Shown here in pieces: positions 39,193-49,623 of a stretch of DNA of 64,000 nt. The position numbers were made by a program, and so were the translations under genes. The notes under the pieces were generated by a model. The model worked only from the letters and a program-made list of their open reading frames with translations. It had not been told where the DNA came from and did no database searches. Source of the DNA: Pseudorasbora parva (Eukaryota; Chordata; Actinopteri; Cypriniformes; Gobionidae); the NCBI RefSeq assembly GCF_024679245.1, contig NC_090172.1, positions 38,923,653 to 38,987,652 of the forward strand. Reading direction: 5' to 3'. The number at the start of each line of letters is the position of its first letter. The first letter of the stretch is position 1.

Positions 39193-39371
39193 GTTCCCTT
39201 TCGGGGAACTCGAGCTGCGTCGAAACGCTGTGAGAACGCCTCTGCGTTAATGCGTCGTGAAGCGCCTGTAGAACCATTCCATCGGAAAAAAGATCGATCG
39301 TCGGCGTGATGACGTCATCGACCGGAAGCTATAAAACGTCCGTGAAAACAAACAGGAACTAGCTTCTGAGC
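39193..39371 (+). repeat. DIRS left inverted terminal repeat
   Basis: It starts with the palindrome GTTCCCTTTCGGGGAAC. The rest (CGTCGAAACGCTGTGAGAAC to AACAGGAACTAG) is the reverse complement of 44230-44390, almost without mismatch. Confidence 0.93.
39310..39336 (+). promoter_or_regulatory. CRE palindrome and TATA box in the DIRS left repeat
   Basis: TGACGTCA, a perfect CREB/ATF site, lies at 39310-39317, and TATAAAA lies at 39330-39336, 164 bp upstream of the ORF1 start. The order fits a Pol II promoter for the genomic RNA. Because the site is inside the inverted repeat, a copy faces inward at the right end too (44280s). Motifs are seen; activity is inferred. Confidence 0.55.
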
Positions 39372-39499
39372 CTTCAGCAAGCGATCTGTGTGAACCTGTC
39401 TGTCTATTTGGTGTTTTTGTCTGTCTATTATCAGAGATTTTCCACCCTTTTTGTTAAATATTCCTATATTAAAAGAGAAAATAAAATAGATAGAGATTT

Positions 39500-40975
39500 A
39501 TGGCGAGTGAAAGCAGTTTTAAGAGTTGTGTTCATCCCTGCCCACGTTACATCACGAGTGGGGATACACACTCTCTTTGTGTAGCCTGCTTGGGAGCGCA
39601 GCATGCCCAGGCAGCCCTCGAGGGGGCTGCTTGCGAGCACTGTGAGCGTATGCCACTGAGAACGCTGCGCTCCCGCCGGGCACTCTTCGAGGAGGGTGCC
39701 TCGGCTCGTGTTCCCCGCGGCTCTGGTCCCGCTGCCGCCGAGGCGCAGCGGAGGCTGCAGTCGTGGGGATCACAATTGGATGTTGCAGAGGGGTTAGAGA
39801 CGGGCGCTGCCTTATCTCTGCCCTCACCTGCACCATCCAGCGGCTCTTCTCGGGGCATGGAAGCACGCATGGCGGTTTCTTCCCCCCCGAGAGAGTCGCC
39901 GGTGCTTCATCTGTCCAGCTCTGAGGAGGTGGACGTTGAAAGCATCGAGACTGAAGACTCGCCACTTCAGTCCCCTGCATGCGAGGAGCTCGTTGAGGTT
40001 CTGACGCGAGCGGTGGCCAGGCTTAACATCGACTGGCCAACCGAGAGATACGAGGCAGGTAGAAAACGTGCAAGTAAATTAGACGAGAGATTCCTGCCTT
40101 CTCGCGCTTCAGAGCCTCAGCGGCGGGGCTTGCCGTTCTTTCACGACTTGCACACTGAGGTGGCAAGATCGTGGAAGAGACCGGCATCATACCGTGTTTT
40201 CAGCCCACAGACTTCGGTCTATAGTAACATCGCTGGGCTGAAACAGTATGGGTATGGGGCGATGCCAAAGGTTGAAGAGACGCTCGCGAGCCATCTCTCG
40301 CCTTCCTCGGCATCGTCCCTTAAAGCCCCGTCTTTGCCCACCAGACCTCTAAAAACAACGTCGGCGTTGGTGGGCAAAGCGTACTCGGCAGCGGGTCAGG
40401 CGGCTGCATGCCTGCACACTATGGCAATCGTGCAGGCATACCAGGCTGACCTGCTGAGGGATCTGGACAGTAGCGATGCAGTGGGGGGAGATATTATTAC
40501 GGAACTTCGTTCTTCTGCCGATTTAGCTCTCCGGGCCACCAAAGAGACGGCCAGATGTGTGGGCCGCTCTATGGCAGCCCTGGTGGCCACGGAGAGGCAC
40601 TTATGGTTGAACCCCACTGACATCAAAGAGAGGGAGAAAGCTTTTCTGCTGGATGCGCCGCTTTCTCCGGGAGGCCTCTTCGGTGACGCAGTCCATACTG
40701 TCACCGAGAGGTTCCAGGAGTCCAAAAAGCAAGCTGCGGCGCTCAAGCAGTTTCTCCCTCTCAGGGTCCAGGTCCCTGGGGCTGCTGCTGACATCAAGCA
40801 GCCCAAGCCGAGTACGAGTGCCTCGCACAGGGCAAAACAAAAGCAGAGCGTCGCCACCCGAACTCCCCCTCAGCGCGGGGACGAGGGGCGGCGCTCTCAG
40901 ACGAGGCCTTCAAGGGGCAAGGCTGATCTGAGGACTGTCCTCATCGCCAAGAAAGCCTCGTCGAAGCGTTCCTGA
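39500..40975 (+). CDS. DIRS ORF1, gag-like protein (491 aa, intact)
   Basis: This is the longest open frame in the window, ATG to TGA without a break. The N-terminus holds Cys10, Cys14, Cys27, Cys30, His35, Cys45 and Cys48, with a DTHSLCVACLG motif, suggesting a zinc-binding fold. An acidic stretch (SSSEEVDVESIETED, about residues 138-152) and a basic, Gln/Arg/Ser-rich tail (from about residue 440) follow. By position and composition it is the structural, gag-like protein expected to package DIRS RNA. RT begins about 0.4 kb downstream. Shadow frames on the opposite strand are GC artefacts. An intact ORF1 beside a ruined pol is unusual: either a chance of timing or proteins used in trans. Confidence 0.88.
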   Translation: MASESSFKSCVHPCPRYITSGDTHSLCVACLGAQHAQAALEGAACEHCERMPLRTLRSRRALFEEGASARVPRGSGPAAAEAQRRLQSWGSQLDVAEGLETGAALSLPSPAPSSGSSRGMEARMAVSSPPRESPVLHLSSSEEVDVESIETEDSPLQSPACEELVEVLTRAVARLNIDWPTERYEAGRKRASKLDERFLPSRASEPQRRGLPFFHDLHTEVARSWKRPASYRVFSPQTSVYSNIAGLKQYGYGAMPKVEETLASHLSPSSASSLKAPSLPTRPLKTTSALVGKAYSAAGQAAACLHTMAIVQAYQADLLRDLDSSDAVGGDIITELRSSADLALRATKETARCVGRSMAALVATERHLWLNPTDIKEREKAFLLDAPLSPGGLFGDAVHTVTERFQESKKQAAALKQFLPLRVQVPGAAADIKQPKPSTSASHRAKQKQSVATRTPPQRGDEGRRSQTRPSRGKADLRTVLIAKKASSKRS

Positions 40976-40990
40976 CGCTAGAAGCGCCAG

Positions 40991-41345
40991 GACGCTGAGG
41001 GTGGTTCCCCCCGTAGGGAAACGGTGTTTACCCCTGCCTACGGTACCCGTTTTCCCTGCGGCACCCCTTGGGGGCCGCGCTGCCAACCCCGCCGCAATGC
41101 CGGGGCGCAGTCGGTCTCCGCGGGCCACCTGAGGGTGGGCCGCCCCCTCCTTGGAGGGCAGGAGAAACAAAAGGACACTGAGGGTAGTCCCCTCCGAAGG
41201 GAAACGGTGTTTACCTCTGCCTACGGTACCCGTTGTCCTGCAGCGCCCTCTGGGGGCCGTGCTGCCAACCCCGCCGCAATGACGGGGCGCAGACGGTCCC
41301 CGCGGGCCACTCGAGGGTGGTCCGCTTCCCCTTTCGGGGGGCTCC
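40991..41345 (+). repeat. 183-bp tandem duplication between ORF1 and RT
   Basis: GACGCTGAGGGTGGT at 40991 recurs as GACACTGAGGGTAGT at 41174, 183 bp later, and both copies continue through GGGAAACGGTGTTTACC and GCTGCCAACCCCGCCGCAAT. The period is a multiple of three. The copies have diverged by scattered substitutions, so the duplication is not recent. Confidence 0.85.
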
Positions 41346-41359
41346 CGAGCAGTCAAGTC

Positions 41360-43044
41360 AGTCGTTCCCTGCCGGTCCGCCGCTTCAGGGCACTGTGCTT
41401 GTTGCTCAAAGTACACCAGAGGCCAGCCTCGAGAGGCTGGTTCCCTTAGAAGATTTTCTAGACGAGTGGAAACGTCAATCGAAGATATCTCATTGGGTCC
41501 TGCAGCGGTGTCCTACCTACAGAGGTGGGCCCGGAGCAGGCTCTGGTAATGGTACAGGAAGTACAGACACTCCTGCAAAAAGGGGCTATAGAGAGGGTTT
41601 CCCCTCCCAGCAGGGAGTCTGGGTTTTACAGCCGTTACTTCATCGTGCCGAAGAAGGATGGGGCTTACGCCCGACATTAGCTTCCTTTCGGTCTAGCACT
41701 GTCACCCCGCACATTTACCAAGTGTGTGGATGCAGAACTGGCGCCGTTGCGTCTGCAGGGCATCCGCATACTGAGGTATATTGACGACTGGCTGATTCTA
41801 GCGAATACAGAGAAACAGATGGCGGTTCAGCATCGAGATGCTGTTCTCGCGCATATGTCGAAGTTGGGGTTGAGGCTGAACGCCAAGAAGAGTGTGCTTT
41901 CTCCGGCTTAGAGAACCACTTTTCTAGGTGTGAACTGGGACTCGGTAATAATGCGGGCGCAATTATCGCCAACACGCATAGCATCGATCCTGGCAGCAGT
42001 CAAAGAACAGAAGCTAGGCCGGGCCGTCACTGTGAAACAGTTCCAGAAACTGTTAGGTCTCATGGTAGCAGCGTCCAATGTAATACCTCTTGGCCTACTG
42101 TACATGAGGCCACTGCAGTGGTGGCTCAAAACAAAGGGATTCTCCCCGAGGGGAAATCCGCTCCGCACGATCACAGTCACGCGGCGATGCCTACGTGCTC
42201 TGGTCATGTGGAAAAACCCGGGGTTTCTATCTCAGGGTCCCGTGTTAGGGGCTCATGTTCGTCGCGTAACGCTAACGACAGATGCCTCTCTCACGGGCTG
42301 GGGGGGCGACCATGAGTGGTCGCTCATCCCAGGGTCTATGGCAGGAACATCAGCGGCACTGGCACGTAAATCGGCTAGAGATGCTCGCAGTGTTTCTTGC
42401 ATTGAAACAGTTCCTGCCCGACCTCAGGGGCCACCATGTGCAGACAACACATCGGTGGTCGTCTATATAAATCACCAGGGGGGTCTGAGGTCCCGTCCGT
42501 TGGACAAATTGGCACATCGGATCCTCCTGTGGGCCCAAGGGAAATTGCTGTCAGTCAGAGCAGTATATATCCCGGGGGTCCTGAATCAGGAAGCAGACAG
42601 CCTGTCGAGGCAGGGGCCGAGGCCCGGGGAATGGAGACTCCACCCAGAAGTGGTGGAGCTCCTATGGAAGGTATATGGGAGCTATTTGCTTCCGTGGAGA
42701 GTTCTCACTGCCCGCAGTGGTTTCTCTGACCCATCCAGCCCCGCTGGGGTTGGATGCCATGGTACAGGGGTGGCCGAGGCTACCTCTGTACGCCTTCCCC
42801 CCGATTGTCTTGCTTCCAGGAGTTCTGGAGAGGGTACGCCGGGACGGGGCCCAGGTACTTCTAGTGGCTCCGTACTGGCCGACCCGAGTATGGTTTTCGG
42901 ACCTGATATCTTTCCTGGAAGGCTCTCCGATGGAGATTCCGACCAGGAGGGATCTACTCTCTCAGGCGGGCGGGAGATTCCTGCACCCACGCCCAGAGAT
43001 GTGGAAACTGTGGGCCTGGCCTCTGAGGGGGCTAGGCTCATAGA
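41360..43044 (+). pseudogene. DIRS reverse transcriptase / RNase H, multiply broken
   Basis: Recognisable parts in order: an N-terminal VPLEDFLDEWK segment, EVGPEQALVM, YFIVPKKDG, then PFGLALSPRTFTKCVDAELA and YIDDWLILA (YIDD at 41777-41788), LGVNWDS, the RNase H start TTDASLTGWG (42275-42304), and a distal WFSLTHPAPLGLD segment. Lesions: a deletion and frame change near 41504; a deletion near 41660-41681 removing the RT palm between KKDG and PFGLALSP, with a TAG at 41678; a TAG at 41909; an extra G near 42300; and small deletions near 42440 and 42685. It cannot make active RT. Confidence 0.9.
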
Positions 43045-44022
43045 GGAAGGTCTCTCGGCCGAGGTCGTAGAGACCATCCTTCACTCCAGAGCTCCGTCCA
43101 CGAGGGAACTGTACGCTCTGAAAGGGAAACTTTTCTCAGCATGGTGCAGAGAACGCCAGTGGGACCCAGTTAACTGCCCGGTTGGTACAGTGCTGGAGTT
43201 TCTGCAGGCAAGGTTCTCGGCAGGGTTGACCCCCTCCACAATAAAGGCGTACGTGGCGGCCTTGGGTGCCTTCCACGTCCCTTTGGGTGGAGTGTCTTGG
43301 GAAGACACCCTCTGATTACACGTTTCCTCCGTGGCACTTTAAGGTTGAGGCCTGTTATGCACTCGAGGGTCCCAGCATGGGACTTAGCCTGTGTTTTGCG
43401 GGGCTTGTCCGAGCCTCCGTTTGAACCCTTGGAGGAGGTGTCGGATAAGTTCCTCACCTCAGGACTATATTCCTTTTGGCTATTTCATCTCTCAAAAGAA
43501 TAAGAGATATTCAGTCCCTGTCTGTAGGGCCCTCATGTCTAGAGTTTGCGCCGGGGATTTCCACATCCCAGGCCGGGTTATGTCCCCAAGGTTCCTACGA
43601 GCCCACGGGGCCCCATTACTCTTCAAGCATTCTGTCCTCCTCCTTTCACGACGTCAGACCAGGTTAATCTGCTGTGCCCTGTTAGAGCACTAGATACTAT
43701 GTCCACAGAGCTGCCCTGTGGAGGAAAACTGATCAGCTGTTTGTCTGTTTCGGGCCCCCTAAGAAGGGGCCCCAGTATCTAAGCAGAGGATGAGCAAGTG
43801 GGTGGTCGAGGCCATCTCACTTGCTTATGAGGCGGCCGGGCAGCAGTCTCCACTGGCTGTCCGGGCGCATTCAACCAGGGGTATGGCTGCTTCTAAGCAC
43901 TTTTGTCGGGGGCTTCCCTCCACGATATTTGTAACGCGGCCGGATGGTCGTCTCCTTTAACCTTCGTCAGGTTCTATGAACTAGACCTGGCATCTACAGT
44001 TGGGGCACAGGTACTCTCGTAA
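43030..44022 (+). pseudogene. DIRS tyrosine recombinase, frameshifted
   Basis: The N-terminal core-binding-like part is open (APSTRELYALKGKLFSAW, then PSTIKAYVAALGAFH) to a stop at 43315. Later parts sit in other frames: PLITRFLRGTLRLRP, AISSLKRIRDIQSLSVGPS, PRPGYVPKVPTS, LLCPVRALDT, and the catalytic AHSTRGMA (HSTR at 43868-43879), with FVRFYELD supplying the catalytic Tyr at 43975-43977. At least five frame changes separate them (about 43300, 43458, 43558, 43700, 43895). The family integrates a circular cDNA by Arg/His/Tyr chemistry; this copy cannot. Confidence 0.88.
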
Positions 44023-44081
44023 CCGTGTGCGCTTCGGCTTCACACATACGAGACACTTGGTCCTATGGCGATGTGGGTATA

Positions 44082-44184
44082 AGCGTTCTCACAGCGTTTC
44101 GACGCAGCTCGAGTTCCCCGAAAGGGAACGTCTCAGGTTACGTATGTAACCCTAGTTCCCTGAGGGAACGAGACGCTGCGTCGC
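44082..44184 (+). repeat. DIRS internal complementary region
   Basis: 44082-44129 is the reverse complement of the left outer terminus (39194 onward), and 44131-44183 is the reverse complement of the right outer terminus (to 44430), fused head to tail. In the accepted DIRS model this templates completion of the cDNA ends and circle formation. Its near-perfect match to the present ends shows they are the true termini. Confidence 0.92.
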
Positions 44185-44229
44185 TTTGCCATACTCCCGG
44201 CGTGTCCGTGATCACTTACTTCAGGCTTT

Positions 44230-44434
44230 ATCAGAAGTTAGTTCCTGTTTGTTTTCACGGACGTTTTATAGCTTCCGGTCGATGACGTCATCACGCCGAC
44301 GATCGATCTTTTTTCCGATGGAATGGTTCTACAGGCGCTTCACGACGCATTAACGCAGAGGCGTTCTCACAGCGTTTCGACGCAGCGTCTCGTTCCCTCA
44401 GGGAACTAGGGTTACATACGTAACCTGAGATGTT
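44230..44434 (-). repeat. DIRS right inverted terminal repeat
   Basis: Reverse complement of the left repeat, with an extra outer extension (about 44386-44430) containing GTTACATACGTAAC, a palindrome. The extension is represented in the internal complementary region. Confidence 0.92.
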
Positions 44435-45136
44435 TTTGTGCGTTTTGTTTCGCGATCTGACCGGAACAAACAGAAAGTCTCTGCAACGGCGTTAAGCGTT
44501 AGATTAAAGTGCGGGTCTGTGTGAAGACTGCAGGAGCCGCGTTTGCTGCATTGAACTGCATTGTTTGTATTAGTTAGGTTCCGTGAAGCAAGATGTTTTA
44601 AAAAAGTGGTAGGGACATGTCCCACCTGTCCCACCCGCAAATTACGCCTATAAGTTAAAAAAAATTTTTGGTTGATTGACGCCAATCGGACGTTCATGTT
44701 TTTTTTTTCGTCTATTTGAAAGTTCGGCTAATAAACATGGTCATTTTTTTTATCATCAAAATGTCCGGAAAACGAAACCTCTTCCGGTCACTTTGACCGG
44801 CACCATTTTTTTCTAGCGGAAACTCTGGGATCAACGTGACGGTGAGTAATGAATGACAGGATTTTCAGTTTTGGGTGACCTACCCTTTAAGTGGGGCGTT
44901 TTCCCACTCTATATTAAAGACATAAATGGGAGATTATTTATAATAAACATGCTGAAACAAAAAAAAATCTATACATTAAGATAATGGTGCACAATCAAAA
45001 TTAAAGATGCTAACGCATAAGAAAGATAACGCATCCTCTGGTGTAATTGATGTCTACCGGAAGTTAAGTTTGGGCCACAAAAGCGCGCATGCGCAGTAGC
45101 GTTTGTTTATGTTGTTACCGTTGAAACCGTCTATAG

Positions 45137-46769
45137 GCAGTGGCACATACTAGTATTTCTTTACAAAGAGACATCGTGTACTTGCCTGGCAACATATTCC
45201 AGTGGTTTTGGTCGCTCACGGATCCGTGATCTGGGGATCATTTTGGTCCCTCAACGTTGTTGTCTGTTCACAAAAAAAGACAAAGGAGAAACATTTACAT
45301 TTTTAAGAACATTATTGTCATGTAAACGTACCCTAAAACAAATAAACTTACCAAACTTGCAGTTATAGCTAACAATAATCACACATGCACATGCTAATTG
45401 TATAGGACAAAGACCCATGACATAACAGAAATAGAACATTAAACACTAGAAATTGCGTGTAAAAAAATTTTTTTTCAAATCTGTATTTAGTTAATCTCAA
45501 ATGAGTAGAAAGGTATTCAAAATGGTCTTTGAATAATGGGGGGCCTTTCCATCAAAAAAAGTTGAGTGCTACTGCATCAGGCCGTCTCTGTCCAAAATGA
45601 AACTGTCTGAGTTCATGTCCCATATTGCAGTATACGTGCAGCTTCAAATGCACCTTTGCAGTGTAAAAATGGCATTTTTCACCTAAAATGCTCATTGAAG
45701 TGAGGAAGTGTTCTAGTCCTTCCTAATGCACAAACCGACATGATTTGTGAGTGAACAACCCTGAAATTCACTTTGTAGGTCAGACTTGTACACTTGCCCT
45801 TCACCGAAAAAATTAATTCACTCTGTTGTGAGCACTTGTACACTATTGCATCCAAATTGGAACAGGACCACAAGTGCCCAATGTAGCAGGGACAGGTCAC
45901 AGCTCAGTGGCACATACGAACATGGTCAGAACATGTTCCAAATGGACTGATGTGTTGACAGATCTTCTGACATGACCCAAATGAATCCCCAACACCCTGC
46001 AGTACCCAAACATCAACTGGGCCTGTTGACTGGCCTGATTCAACCAGCTGGGACTTCTGGAGTCAAGAATCACACTGGTGGTTCAAGAGGAGAAGCAAGG
46101 GCCAGCTGGATGCGAGAGAAAGAGGGGAAGAGGACAGTCACCAGCCTCATGTTGCATTCCCCTTACACTAGTGACAACATGGAGAATGTGAGAAGAGAGA
46201 GCGAGATGGCCCTGGAACAGACACGCTGACTGGCCCAGAGGAACTAACTAGAGAGAACTGCCAGACATAGTGAAATATGATGTTTTCACTTTGTCAAAGG
46301 ATTTTCCGACTCCTACAGAGTCATCTTACGAATGTAGCCTATTTAGTTTTAAACTCTGCCAGGGATGTTGATTAAATGTTTTATCAACCACAACCAACCG
46401 ATGAATCAGTTGCGCATTTGCATTCTGGTGGAGAAAGACGAGCAAGAGAGACATAGAAAAGGAGAGAAGAAGCTATAAGTAAAAGATCTCTGGCAGCCAA
46501 CAGATGCAGAACAAAAGAAACAATTTGCATACAAATCAAAGTTTATCATCTCAGTCTCCCTATGCCTGTTGTGCATTCATAAGCACAGTTGCATTCAAAG
46601 CCCTGAGAGAACAGGACACCTCTATTCGATGATACAGGCCAAACATTTAGGCACAGCCATCCAGACAGAGAGAAACGAAGAGAGAACGAGACAAGTGGAA
46701 AAAAATGCTTTTCTTTCCGTTTACGGTCCTGAGCATGAAATGAGATGAACACTCGTACATCGCAGCCAA
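45137..46769. other. Unique noncoding DNA
   Basis: No gene. Open frames such as 45972-46229 have low complexity and no domain. (Just upstream, at about 44840-44890, is a TTAA palindrome arm ending CCTACCCTTTAA, inside the split element.). Confidence 0.45.
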
Positions 46770-47939
46770 CACTGTTAAATGTCGCTGTAGATTTAGCAGC
46801 ACATTACTGTAAAAACATACAGTACAATACTGCATTTTTATAATACAGTCAAATACTGTAATTTGTATTGCATTCTGGGTAATTTTGTTTGAGCGGGAAC
46901 ATTTTACAGTATATTTTAGTGTTGCTGTAACTTAGCTGTAACTTGGCTGTAATATGCCAGGCAATAATACAGGACAGCTGTAAACAGCGAAAGTGCGCCC
47001 CTTGACTGACGTCAGAACACAACTTCTGGCAGCAGCTCACTCACGGATGTCTCAGTCGGCTGGATATCAGTTTGGTAAGTTAATTTTTAATTTTATAATT
47101 AGGTTTCAGGATTTTACGCTCTAGTGTACATAGATTTTAGTGTGTATGTTTTAATGACCGTTGCAAAAACACCGTTACAGAGTTAAATTAGATGTGTATT
47201 TCTGGTTGTTGTCCCAGTGTTTTCAAATATAACTCGGTGAATTGCTTGGTTTATTTCGACCAAACCAGACCCGGTGATTGTTAAAACGGTGGAAAGACAA
47301 ATCGAGATTGTTTTTTTCTTTGTTTCTGTCGAGTTTTAATGTGACGTTAACCGTTAACGTAATGTTTGTGTGTTTTACGATAACGTTAGATAATTTTAGT
47401 CTGTGAGGTAAATTGCTGCATTTGCAAATGGAAGATGGTATGAATGATATTATGATAACAAAAAAATAATCTATGTAGGGATCCTCTCCGTAATGTCCGA
47501 TCCGAGCCTGTCAGCAAGAAATTATTGTATTATAATAGACGTACATTGACTGCTCAAACTGCTAAAAAGATTAGCCTATCCCGGATAATGGCTGCAGACG
47601 GACTCGCGCTATGAACCAATTTGAATAAGTCGTTTAGAAAAATACGTGAAAACAAGTCTTAAAAATACAGAACTTTCCTTTGTAAATATTTAAATAAATA
47701 TGCAGTGGAAAATTATTTTAAGAGAGAAAAATATCACTGACAATATTTGTCGAGTTGTACTTGTTATACTCATATTTTATGCACAGTAGTTATTTGATAT
47801 TCTATACTTTGATTAATGTTGTTTTAATGTGTTTAGGTCACTGCAACCCATGCATACATTGAGGCACAGCAGGGGATACCAGACACACCCAGGCTCATTA
47901 TGCTTGGTAAGTAACGTTATGTGGTTTTCAAGTTGCAAT

Positions 47940-48540
47940 GTACTATAATAAACACATATGCATAATCATACACACTCTCACTCTCATAGACACTCACTTA
48001 CACATGCAAACAAACTCATATACATAATCATACACACTCTCACTCTCATAGACACTCACTTACACATGCAAACAAACTCATATACATAATCATACACACT
48101 CTCACTCTCATAGACACTCACTCATACATCCACTCACTCACACATGCATACAAACTCACATAATCATACACACTCTCACTCTCATAGACACTCACTCATA
48201 CATCCACTCACTCACTCACACATGCAAACACACTCATATACATAATCATACACACTCTCACTCTCATAGACATCCACTCACTCACTCACACATGCAAACA
48301 CACTCATATACATAATCATACACACTCTCACTCTCATAGACACTCACTCATACATCCACTCACTCACTCACACATGCAAACACACTCATATACATAATCA
48401 TACACTCTCACAGACACTCACTCATATCCACTCACTCACTTACACATGCAAACACACTCATATACATAATCATACACACTCTCACTCATAGACACTCAAT
48501 CATACACCCACTCACTCACACATGCAAACACACTCATATA
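47940..48540. repeat. Minisatellite, unit about 62-85 bp
   Basis: Roughly eight copies of a unit built on CATAATCATACACACTCTCA, then CTCTCATAGACACTCACT and CACATGCAAACA. The first units have a 62-bp period; later ones are longer through extra CATCCACTCACT steps. CA-rich decay continues to about 48920. There are no spacers or palindromes, so it is not CRISPR. Confidence 0.9.
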
Positions 48541-48884
48541 GTACATTCACAAAATGTTTATACAGCTACACACTCATATACCCTGACACAGACACACTCA
48601 TCCACTCACTCACACATACACAAACAAACATACTTATACACACTCTCACACATAAATATATTGCATACACACACAGATATGTGTACAGCTACACACACTT
48701 ATATACACTCACACATACACACTCATACACCCACTCACTCACACATACACATATACTGTACATACTCACAGATGTTCGTACAGCTACACACTCACATACA
48801 AGCAAACGGTCTCATTCAAACATACAGACACACTCGTACATCCTCAGATAAACATACTCATACACACTCAAAGATGGTTTTACA

Positions 48885-48885
48885 G

Positions 48886-48920
<35 letters not shown>
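48885..48920. repeat. (CA)n microsatellite
   Basis: Perfect CA run at the right edge of the CA-rich minisatellite area. Confidence 0.95.
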
Positions 48921-48923
<3 letters not shown>

Positions 48924-49623
48924 CTGTATTAACATACGTATTTTCATTCACAGGCAACATTTTATTCACTGCACATACATACACTCAATGAATGTGTACA
49001 AATAGTAATATGTAAATTGTACCATTTAAGAATGGAGTGATGTCATTTATGGGCTTTGTTGAGATAAGGTTATTTTCAGAATAAAAGATTGTAGGTAATT
49101 AACATTGCATTCTTTCATTTTCAGGACATTCAATCATGACAGCATCCATTGAGGGAAATGTTCTCTTGACTAGAGCTTGTTCAGAGGCAAGTTAATTTCT
49201 TTCTTCATTTCACTTCTGTATTGTAATTAAATCAGGTGTGCAACAGTTTAGTAAGAATTTAAAGTTGGAGGATGGGAGGAATTTTGTAAATCATATTTAT
49301 TGACTGGTATGATGTCGCTAACAGGTTCCTAAACCAACCCTGAAGATGGAAATGCCAGACAGGTAATGAGTTCTACTGCCACGGAGTCAGCAAGAGGACC
49401 AAGAGGATGGTGCAGAGGAAGGTGACGGCCATCAACCCACATGTCAATAGTTTGAATGGAAAACTTCAAATTGAAGCCTACACCCACCAACCACTGTTAG
49501 TGGGACACTTGTTGTTTTTGTTGGGTTTTTAGTTGTTGTTGCTCTCCTGCCATTCTTTTACCCAACCCAATCCTCAAGTTCTCTTTTCTTGTATGTTTTT
49601 GTTTAATTTACATTTGTGCACAC

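Larger units (their letters stand above)
39193..44434 (+). mobile_element. DIRS1-type tyrosine-recombinase retrotransposon
   Basis: It shows all landmarks of the DIRS order: inverted terminal repeats, a gag-like ORF1, an RT/RNase H region with YIDD, a tyrosine recombinase with HSTR and a distal Tyr, and an internal complementary region at 44082-44184 that is the reverse complement of the two outer termini joined. There is no poly(A) tail, no long direct repeat and no target duplication. A GTT triplet lies at each junction (39193-39195, 44432-44434), as expected for recombinase-mediated integration of a circle. It is GC-rich against AT-rich flanks. At 5.2 kb it is shorter than full DIRS elements (about 6 kb) because of pol deletions. 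Confidence 0.95.
37897..45136. mobile_element. Inverted-repeat DNA element interrupted by the DIRS retrotransposon
   Basis: CTATAGACGGTTTCATCG at 37897 is mirrored by GTTGAAACCGTCTATAG ending at 45136. Further in, GGCCCGAAGTTAACTTCCGG (left) pairs with CCGGAAGTTAAGTTTGGGCC (right), so the arms are about 80 bp. Removing the DIRS insert leaves about 2 kb. No transposase is recognised and the target duplication is unclear because the ends are CTATAG palindromes. Superfamily undetermined. Confidence 0.65.
47837..49460 (+). pseudogene. Captured multi-exon gene fragment inside the CACTA-like element
   Basis: Exon-like segments with splice signals: 47837-47906 (AG before; GTAAGT after), 49125-49186 (TTTTCAG before; GCAAGT after, a GC-type donor) and 49325-49362 (AACAG before; GTAATG after). 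The first ends and the second begins so that the frame continues through ...RLIMLG then HSIMTASIEG. At about 49387-49460 a segment reads SKRTKRMVQRKVTAINPHV. I remember similar ASIEG and QRKV..INPHV segments in uncharacterised fish proteins, which suggests a captured or derived host gene fragment. An upstream ATG exon (47047-47074, then GTAAGT) does not join in frame. Confidence 0.5.

Noticed and set aside
39547..40857. Long minus-strand frames opposite DIRS ORF1
   Set aside because: GC-rich shadows of the gag-like frame, with no domain of their own.
39193..44434. LTR retrotransposon or endogenous retrovirus
   Set aside because: Ends are inverted, not direct; there is no protease, DDE integrase or envelope; a tyrosine recombinase and internal complementary region identify DIRS.
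47940..48540. CRISPR-like array
   Set aside because: Units are contiguous, lack unique spacers, and the context is vertebrate; it is a minisatellite.
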